A stretch of DNA of 64,000 nucleotides from Flabesymbios commensalis (Eukaryota > Annelida > Polychaeta > Terebellida > Flabelligeridae): NCBI GenBank assembly GCA_964017125.1, contig OZ024908.1:79424919-79488918 (forward strand). Reading direction: 5' to 3'. Made by a program: the position numbers and the translations under genes. Each line of letters starts with the position of its first letter. The first letter of the stretch is position 1. Of this stretch, positions 57,574-64,000 are shown piece after piece. The notes beneath the pieces are model-generated. The model saw only the letters and a list, made by a program, of their open reading frames with translations, was not told the DNA's origin and ran no database searches.

Positions 57574-57996
57574 GGGGGTAAACATCCTTGATGTTCTAAC
57601 CAGCTTTCACAAACACACGAACTTGCTGATTTGCGAGATTGCCTTTTTAATTGTTGGCTCAAAAAATTGTCCCTGGAGTGAGGTGGCTTTTATGGGCGGA
57701 TATTAAAACCTCTATGCTAACACAATTTTCATTATCAAATTAGAAAAAATACAGATTTAAAAAGAATTGACCATTCGCATTTTCTAAATTTAAGAACATG
57801 TCATCTGCCCAGACACAACCAGGATTACGTCTATACCATATTGCATTGGAATAGTAACTGATGGCATAGTTATATCTTAAGTAATACGAGAGCTTGTATG
57901 CCATGAAAAAACCAGGTATATTGTTATTTCATATATCTCGTAGCAAACTATGGCATTGGCCCAACGTTGAGGCGTCGTTTTAGATCTTAGCCAGTA

Positions 57997-58201
57997 TTAA
58001 CCCTTGAAGCGGTGAATTATATAATTTTAATTTTCACCCACTTGGAGTTGTGTCTCGCTACCGCGACCCACAAATTCAAGTGGGTGGAAACAACTCATAT
58101 TTGTTATAAAATTTGATACCAATCACTTGCAAATCTTGATGTTTAAACACACAATTCGTTCGCAATACCTGTGATTTAACCTTCTAATAAAAAAGATTAA
58201 C
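57997..58201. mobile_element. TTAA MITE family B
   Basis: TTAACCCTTGAAGCGGTGAA, hairpin TTGGAGTTGTGTCTCGCTAC / ACAAATTCAAGTGG. It ends at the TTAA that starts the next element. Confidence 0.75.
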
Positions 58202-58377
58202 CCTTTCACAGCGGGGACGACTTTATGCGTCTTAAGTCGTTCCCCGCACTGAAAGAGTAGAAAAATTGTAATGGCCGTAGATCCCCTGACATAGGTATTC
58301 AAATGAAGCGAAAAGGGCTAACTAAGACATTCTTGATGATTTAAAAAACATATTTATCTCATCGTTGTAAGGGTTAA
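58198..58377. mobile_element. TTAA MITE family A
   Basis: TTAACCCTTTCACAGCGGGG with GACTTTATGCGTCTTAAGTC, the family body, and CGTTGTAAGGGTTAA. Confidence 0.8.
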
Positions 58378-58397
58378 AAAATTATGGTCGTTAGGAG

Positions 58398-58622
58398 TTA
58401 CCCTTTACAGCGAGGGGCTCGACTTTAGTCGTCAGAATCTGACGTGTAAAGTCGATCCCCGCACTGTAAGAGTAAACATATATATAATGGCCATAGACAC
58501 ATAACATATGTATTCAAATTAATCGTAAAGAGCTAAATAAGACATTTATGATGATTTCAAATTGAAAAAACCCTTTAGTTTCCATGGTTTATACGAAAGT
58601 ATCTCAGCGCTGCAAGGGTTAA
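58398..58622. mobile_element. family A MITE
   Basis: TTACCCTTTACAGCGAGGGG with CGTCAGAATCTGACG, the family body, and CAGCGCTGCAAGGGTTAA. Confidence 0.8.
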
Positions 58623-58859
58623 AACCGCGTTAGATGTACGCCTCATACTGGCTGACTCAGCTCCAACCTCAGTAGGCACTAGTATTATACGTCACCTCAG
58701 AGCTGAAAGGGTGTATCTGCCGTTTTACAAAGTAGAATGCACACCCTTTAAGCTCTGAGGGGGCGATGTCATTCAATCCGGAAACAGTCATCACAGACGC
58801 AAGTCCACCCTGTCCTTCTATGATGTCCTTCTCTCTGTCCTTGTCTTCTGTCCTTCATA

Positions 58860-58865
58860 TTTATT
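58860..58865 (-). terminator. candidate polyadenylation signal of the neurotrophin-like gene
   Basis: AATAAA on the minus strand, about 157 bases past the stop codon, is the nearest canonical signal I found downstream. No transcript evidence. Confidence 0.4.
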
Positions 58866-58868
58866 CAT

Positions 58869-58951
58869 TCCCACTGGGCACACGAGGTTGTTACGACGTC
58901 GAATCAACGTCGATGATTCAACGTCGCAACAACGTCGTGTGCCCAGTGGGA
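58869..58951. repeat. 83-bp imperfect palindrome in the presumed neurotrophin 3'UTR
   Basis: TCCCACTGGGCACACGA mirrored by TCGTGTGCCCAGTGGGA, with ACGTCG/CGACGT repeats inside. Probably a short MITE. Confidence 0.7.
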
Positions 58952-59022
58952 TGTGTGTACAGTCCCAAAAAGACTCATTCTCGTTAAATTGGCAACGCAT
59001 TAGTCACAGTCACAGACTATAA

Positions 59023-59410
59023 TTATTCGACAGAAACTCGGCCTAAAATGCATTTGCAGCCGGATGCAATGCGGATGTATGACAAGCTGAATGGTTCCAG
59101 GCCGCCGTACGGCTTGGCCAAAGCGTACTGGTACGTGTACTGCTGCTGGCAACGAGAGAAACGTTTGTACCGGGAGTCCAGGAATTTGCATGGCCTATTT
59201 TTTATTTCGGGGAAGCAGATGGTCTCGAAGAAATATTGCTTGAATCCTGCGTTGTTGAGCACGTCCAGCACAAGACCCTCTTCGTTAATCGCCAATGTGC
59301 GGGGATGATATTCGGCGTGGGACGGGCAACATTCCAGCTGGGGATTTGTTTCGTATAGATTGTCACCTCGTAGATCGACTTGTGCTCGACGATTTCTTCT
59401 CAGCTGGAGT
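59023..59410 (-). CDS. neurotrophin-like cystine-knot ligand, last exon with complete mature peptide
   Basis: Minus-strand exon entered by acceptor TTTTTACTTACAG and ending at TAA (59025-59023). It gives 128 residues after one base completing a split codon, so the previous exon ends in phase 2. It opens with LQLRRNRR, whose RNRR fits the furin consensus R-X-K/R-R. The predicted mature ligand is then about 120 residues, the length of vertebrate NGF. FKQYFFET followed by Ile-Cys nearly repeats NGF's FKQYFFETKC, and YIRIASGCKCIL aligns with FIRIDTACVCVL. The cysteines run CC, C, C, C, C-x-C; the gaps after the second Cys are 36, 8, 12 and 30 residues, against 42, 9, 11 and 27 in NGF. The fold also resembles arthropod Spaetzle (PC...C.Q.YT.Q.....SC.C.L), but the KQYFFET block favours neurotrophin. 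The expected role is a secreted dimeric ligand for Trk/p75-type receptors. It has one extra cysteine beside the first. Signal-peptide and pro-domain exons were not found upstream (59411-64000). Confidence 0.9.
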
Positions 59411-59474
59411 CTGTAAGTAAAAATTGAATCACGTGGTAATCAGGTAATACAAATTTAAAATGAAACATGAATTA

Positions 59475-59685
59475 TTAATTTAGATCGGAGACCCTCTTTA
59501 GACGTCAGATTCTGACGTCTAAAGAGGGTCTCCGCACTGAAAGAATTAAAACATTTATAATGGCCGTAGACCCATAACATAGGTATTCAAATGAAGCAAA
59601 AAGAGTTAACTAAGACATTTATGATGATTTAAAATTGAAAAAACCCCATTGGTCTCCATGGTTTATACAGCGTTGTAATGGTTAA
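59475..59685. mobile_element. TTAA MITE family A in the neurotrophin intron
   Basis: TTAATTTAGATCGGAGACCC with palindrome TTTAGACGTCAGATTCTGAC..., the family body, and GCGTTGTAATGGTTAA, 65 bp upstream of the exon. Confidence 0.8.
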
Positions 59686-59920
59686 ATATCATTGTCTAGA
59701 CAAAGATGGGACAAGTCCGTTCGTTGAATGAAGTATCAGCAATTCGAGATATCAGTTGAAATCTCCTATAATAAAGAGAGAACCTGTTCTGGGATCGGAT
59801 AGCCACGCACAACCATCATAAGACAAACATATCTTTACCAGAAATAGAAGAACTTGTGCAAAATAAAATTAACTGGAATGAATTGGATAGACACATAATA
59901 CGAGCATTCGACTGGGTCGT

Positions 59921-60087
59921 TTGGTGTAGCACTGATAGGAGAAGCTCAGCACTTTTTGTATTCGGGTCGTACACCCAAATTTGATGCAGCTTGGTGTAGC
60001 ACCTTCGTGCACCAATTCCACTGGACATTGGGTGCAGAACAAGTATGCCACACGCACCTGCACAGTGGGCAAAAAGTGCTACACCAA
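59921..60087. mobile_element. TIR element TTGGTGTAGCACT
   Basis: TTGGTGTAGCACT at the left and AGTGCTACACCAA at the right; another inward pair (GGTGTAGCACCTTCGTGC) lies inside. No coding sequence. Confidence 0.7.
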
Positions 60088-60089
60088 CT

Positions 60090-61436
60090 AGTTCTGACAG
60101 AATAGAGATTTGATAAAGGTGCAGTGTGGAATACGGTAACCGATTGGTTATCGTATCCTATGAATATAAGCCTGTTATTGCAATAACATGATGCTTAGAG
60201 GCATATAGGTGAACTGACCACCTGACTTTACTGCTCCGAATTCACAAAATGTTCTGCACGTCTCAGCGTACCCTGATGACATCGCAAAGCTCTGACACGG
60301 TGATCTCCATTTTTAAATGTAATAGTTCAAAAAGTTTACGCCTGCTGAAAATGATCAAGTTTTCATAGACCCTTGAAAATATTCGTATCAATTTCTTGGT
60401 ATCCAAGTTTTTCGGTAAGCGGCGCGGACAACGTATATCCACAGCTGGCTGTCGATATAAAATGGCGGTCAGTGTTACCGGGCCTACGGCAAAGTTTTGC
60501 GGCCCGGTGGTCTGAGGGATCCGCCCCCAGGAACATTTTTGAATTTCAAAGGTTTTTCTCCTGCAGTCTAAGGCATAATGTTTGTCTCCCAGTGTCACCA
60601 GTTCATAATAATATCACTAAAAAAGATTAAGAGCTTTCAAGGAATAAACCCCCTAACATCCCCTCCCCCTTGGATCCGCCCCTGCAAACGACCCAGTGGA
60701 TTACTGGTAATGTGTACTATATTTTGAGATTGACAATCAGATTTGTTTGGTCGTGATTACAGTGAGTAATTAAAAATACCTTGATTATCGACAATGATTC
60801 CGGAATGTCGGATCATGTCGCGAAGGCTTTAAATAGATCTCTGTGGTCATAACTATCCTATTAACAAACACTAAGAATTATAATTATCTCGGTGGATCTA
60901 TAGCGCTTATTATAGTTCTACACGTGCGTAGTCGGGGATTCAGTTTTATCTGTGTTCCAATGCCGCCCTCATTGTTTGCATTGTGGGAGTCATTCAGATC
61001 AAAGGCAGACACACATAAATATTTGTTCTACCGGAAGCACCACCGGTGGCTGGCCGAGTGCGCATGTCAATCCATCCCCCAAAATAGGTAGCTGTCAAAC
61101 CTTTGACATTTCTCTGCCAGAGAAGTGCGTTTGTTCAGCGTTGATAGGACAAGTTTTGGGCTGAGCAAAGAATGCCTTCTCATTAACCAAGTCCATTTTC
61201 CACGTGAAGAGATGGATGGACCCACTAAGCGCGGGTGAGGACAGCAGGAATTACTGATGTACACGCATTTAACGTGTCCCTTGTCATAGATTTACAACAA
61301 AGTTATAATCAATGTAAAATTGTTGCATAATAATTTGTGACTGATTGAAATGTAGATAAAGCTTCATGTTTATTGTTTAAAAACTGGTAAAAATAAATAC
61401 ATTTTGTGCGCAATCATGCTGGTGATGTCAAGGGTT
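60090..61436. other. non-coding stretch upstream of the neurotrophin exon
   Basis: Probably intron or upstream sequence. A minus frame at about 60262-60430 (DTKKLIRIFSRVYENL...) looks mildly coding but cannot splice in phase to the last exon. No signal peptide found. Confidence 0.4.
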
Positions 61437-62080
61437 TAACCCTTTTAATCCTCACGATGCATCAAAGCTTCATTTTGCATCTTTGAAGAATTATTTAATC
61501 TCCTGCACATATGGGAATTAGAACGGAAATTTCATGGAACTATTTTAATGATATTAGGTGGGCGTTATTATAAAATTATGGAAGAAGGAAGCACATACCC
61601 TACAAATAAGAATCGTTTTCTTATACATTTTACTATCTCTTTTTATTCGTCACCCACTTCAAATCATCTTCATTCACTTTACAGGGCGGGGGCCCTAGGG
61701 TAGTGGTTAGCACCGCTGCCTTTCACGCCAGAGTCCGGGGTTCGGTTCCCGGTCTCGGCGGTTTGAAAGAAACAAAATTGTTTCTTCCCCATCCACGTGT
61801 GAAAGTTAGTATTGTGGGGAGCCTCCGTGACCGAGAGGTAGCGTGCTCGGCCTCAGACCGCCAGGGCTCGAATATCGAATCCTGTGTCTGGAGGACAGTG
61901 TCATCTCAATCATCTCACCATCCTCAGGAGGTTCTCCTGGCCCAGTTTAGCCTATCTGTGCACAAAGGTGGCCTAAAGCCCGATTCATTTCATTTTCATT
62001 TCATTTCATTCACTTTACAAGTCGAGAATTGCGATAGCAATTCGCGGCTACAATAGTAACTCCAGGCTTGGAAAGGTTAA
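61437..62080. mobile_element. TTAA MITE family C carrying a SINE
   Basis: TTAACCCTTTTAATCCTCAC to CAGGCTTGGAAAGGTTAA. The SINE 61684-62004 lies in its TCTTCATTCACTTTACAAG hairpin. Confidence 0.8.
61684..62004 (+). mobile_element. dimeric tRNA-derived SINE, full length
   Basis: The 5' unit has TAGTGGTTAGCACC (box A) and GGTTCGGTTCC (box B, 61739-61749). The 3' unit has GTGACCGAGAGGTAGCGTG and TATCGAATCC. (ATTTC)n-like tail. Target duplication TTCATTCACTTTACA at 61669-61683 and 62005-62019. Confidence 0.92.
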
Positions 62081-63150
62081 GATGTGCTCAAGTGGAATCT
62101 TGACCAAGTCAACAATCAACCTGGACTGTGTAAGCCACCCATACTTTGTTTGATTATATGGAACTCAATTATAATAAGTACGGCTTATGAGGATATCATC
62201 AGGCTGTAGTATTGTTAGTCGACTGATCACGTGTTGTGGTCGTCTGCTGTGTATTATTAATAAAAAAACACAATTGTCTGCAAGTCACCATCTGATAATG
62301 AATTATAAAGGTATAATATTGGGTGGGCGTTATAATATAGAAGAAAGAAGCACATATACCTTACAAATAAGAGTCGTTTTGTTATATATTTTACTTATGT
62401 CACGTTTTCATATGTCATCTTGATTAAAATATGAAAGCATTATAGGTTCGCTTAAATTAACAATTGAAACAGATTTAAGAAATTGAAAATTCTTTACTTT
62501 TTTACTGTGATACACAGATTAAGTGTATAAAAGACACAATTGGTTGATGGTAGTCATTCAGTTTCACCATATGTTACTGACTTTTTTCATCAATAAGGTC
62601 AAAATGTATAAATGTTATAACAAATAGCCATGTGATTATATTTGAAATAATAAAATTATATTTATATCACATTTAATTTGTCATTTTGTTCGCATAGCTA
62701 ATACATGTACTAATAATTATAACAATATTACAGTATGAATTAGATATTATTATATTCTCTGATCTTACACTGTGTGGGGGGTGGGGCGGCTGCTCCCAAA
62801 CTCTGCTATGTTTGAAGTTCCGTCATATTTCTTGGGAACAGATGATGACGGAACTTCTTGGTATCTCTGGACTTGAAATATTACATGATTATAACGAAGA
62901 TAATATCAGCAGTTTTGAATAATATATTACAAGGTGGTAACATTCAAGATCACAATATTAAAATTATTCAAGCAGTAGCTAAATATAATTTAGATTCTAA
63001 CAGATTCAAATAAATATTTCCAGCAATAGCCAACTGCAACATGCTCACAACGCAGATTTAAATCTGTTTTCTGTATGTCACAATCATTTCTTGATTTTAC
63101 ATTGCTTGCCACCAAACCAGCTGGTGAATGCTTATTGTCATGCTGCTCAT
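62081..63150. other. AT-rich non-coding stretch
   Basis: No gene supported. A hairpin GAAGTTCCGTCAT/ATGACGGAACTTC lies at 62813-62857. TATTGGGTGGGCGTTATAAT (62317) repeats 61553-61577. Confidence 0.5.
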
Positions 63151-63257
63151 GTATTTTCGTACAAGTTACGATAAATCGTAGGCTTCTGATTGGTCGATAT
63201 GGCCATCTCGACCAATCAGAAGCTTACGATTTATTGTAACTTGTACTAAAATACCGG
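63151..63257. mobile_element. hairpin MITE with central inverted CCAAT boxes, copy 2
   Basis: GTATTTTCGTACAAGTTACG mirrored by TAACTTGTACTAAAATAC; centre TTCTGATTGGTCGATATGG / TCGACCAATCAGAAGC. Confidence 0.8.
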
Positions 63258-63369
63258 CCCTTGTTTAATTAGTTTATTTCTCTTCGTCTTTTAAAGAGAG
63301 CATATTCATTAGTGTAATACTATGTTGTAATCTTCGGTAAATAAATATGTTTAAACCAAGTCGGACATT

Positions 63370-64000
63370 TTGACTTTGAATTGAAAATTCTCAGGACATA
63401 TACCTCCCTGAAACCACATATTTTGTTTTATGGTATTGTCCTAGCTACCTGGCACGGTTTTCCAGATATCAGGCATATTAAAGTCTATAATGGCCGCAAG
63501 TCACACATTTTGTTTCATAGTAATGCTCTAGCTATCTTACACAGTTTTCCAGATATTGCGCATATTATATTCAATAATGGACGCAAGTCAGCCATTTTTA
63601 TGATTGAGTTTAAATTTGTCATCCCTCTCTGTAACCGCACGTTTTGTTCTATAGTAATGGTCTAGCTACATGTATCTGACACATTTTTTCAGGTTTTATG
63701 CATAATAAAAAAAAATATTTTCCGATAATCGGCCTATGCGTGTTCATTTTCGATCTCATCCGAACTATTGGTGAAATAGACATAATGCTGTATATTTTGT
63801 ATCGATACGTACAGTAGGAAAATGTTGAGTGAATCGCGTTACCGAGAAAATTCACAGATCGAAAAAAAATCAAGGTCATGTACATCACAGAAAAGTCAAA
63901 TTTGAACTCAATCAAGCTTAAGTCATAATTAACCTAGCTCTATGCGAAGTTTAATGTGCATTCTTATAACGCGAAACAAGTTAATAAATTGAGCTAAAAA
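63370..64000. repeat. satellite-like repeat block, runs off the window
   Basis: Three diverged units (TTTTGTTTTATGGTATTGTC, CTGGCACGGTTTTCCAGATA), then the tail seen at 29640-29800 (TCACAGAAAAGTCAAATTTG, GCGAAGTTTAATGTGCAT). Confidence 0.7.

Noticed and set aside
59048-59308. 86-residue plus-strand frame
   Set aside because: It is the shadow of the minus-strand neurotrophin exon, which has the conserved residues and splice site.
59843-59944. Minus-strand exon-like interval ending at CTG/GTAAAG, compatible phase
   Set aside because: Its 5' part lies in a TIR element (59921-60087), the peptide has no pro-domain character, and no start or signal sequence is linked.
60263-60598. Minus-strand frame as an upstream exon of the neurotrophin-like gene
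   Set aside because: The only plausible donor (AGG/GTACGC) is phase 0, while the last exon needs phase 2; no signal peptide or pro-domain features.

Overview
The window is AT-rich, intron-containing animal DNA, dominated by short non-autonomous repeats, with only three genes I can support. Evidence for a metazoan nuclear genome: GT-AG splicing with matching phase, a neurotrophin-type cystine-knot ligand, a type II membrane glycosyltransferase, tRNA-derived SINEs with target-site duplications, a LINE reverse-transcriptase relic and many fold-back MITEs. A neurotrophin in so repeat-rich and compactly diverged a background suggests a marine invertebrate, perhaps a deuterostome such as an echinoderm. 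That assignment is an inference and is not proven by the sequence. I saw no rRNA, bona fide tRNA, CRISPR or bacterial operon, and no LTR or viral element.

Layout. 0-7.5 kb: fold-back elements, a 16-bp minisatellite and a triple-nested inverted repeat at 4.4-5.25 kb. 7.5-14.5 kb: a plus-strand gene with a small exon (7500-7714), an intron packed with MITEs and palindromes, and a 4-kb terminal exon (10454-14529). It encodes a long, disordered, acidic, probably nuclear protein with a PLDLS motif. 14.5-49.9 kb: no gene that I can support. It holds a decayed LINE, a 2.87-kb TTAA-bounded inverted-repeat element (18102-20972), 146-bp and 161-bp tandem satellites, a pogo/Tigger-like element (37568-38912), SINEs in dimeric and monomeric form, and several nested insertions. 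49.9-51.2 kb: a single-coding-exon Golgi-type glycosyltransferase whose start codon directly follows a splice acceptor. 51.2-59 kb: MITEs, a 330-bp tandem repeat and a 21-bp GC-rich minisatellite of about 40 units. 59.0-59.4 kb, minus strand: the last exon of a neurotrophin-like gene carrying a furin site and the whole mature ligand. 59.4-64 kb: presumably intron or upstream sequence of that gene, with more MITEs and SINEs. I could not identify its signal-peptide or pro-domain exons.

The genes have no visible functional link to one another. The repeats do form a system: most of the short elements end in TTAA, several families abut by sharing one TTAA, and some lie precisely inside the TTAA of another. 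This points to repeated mobilisation by a TTAA-specific (piggyBac-type) transposase encoded elsewhere.
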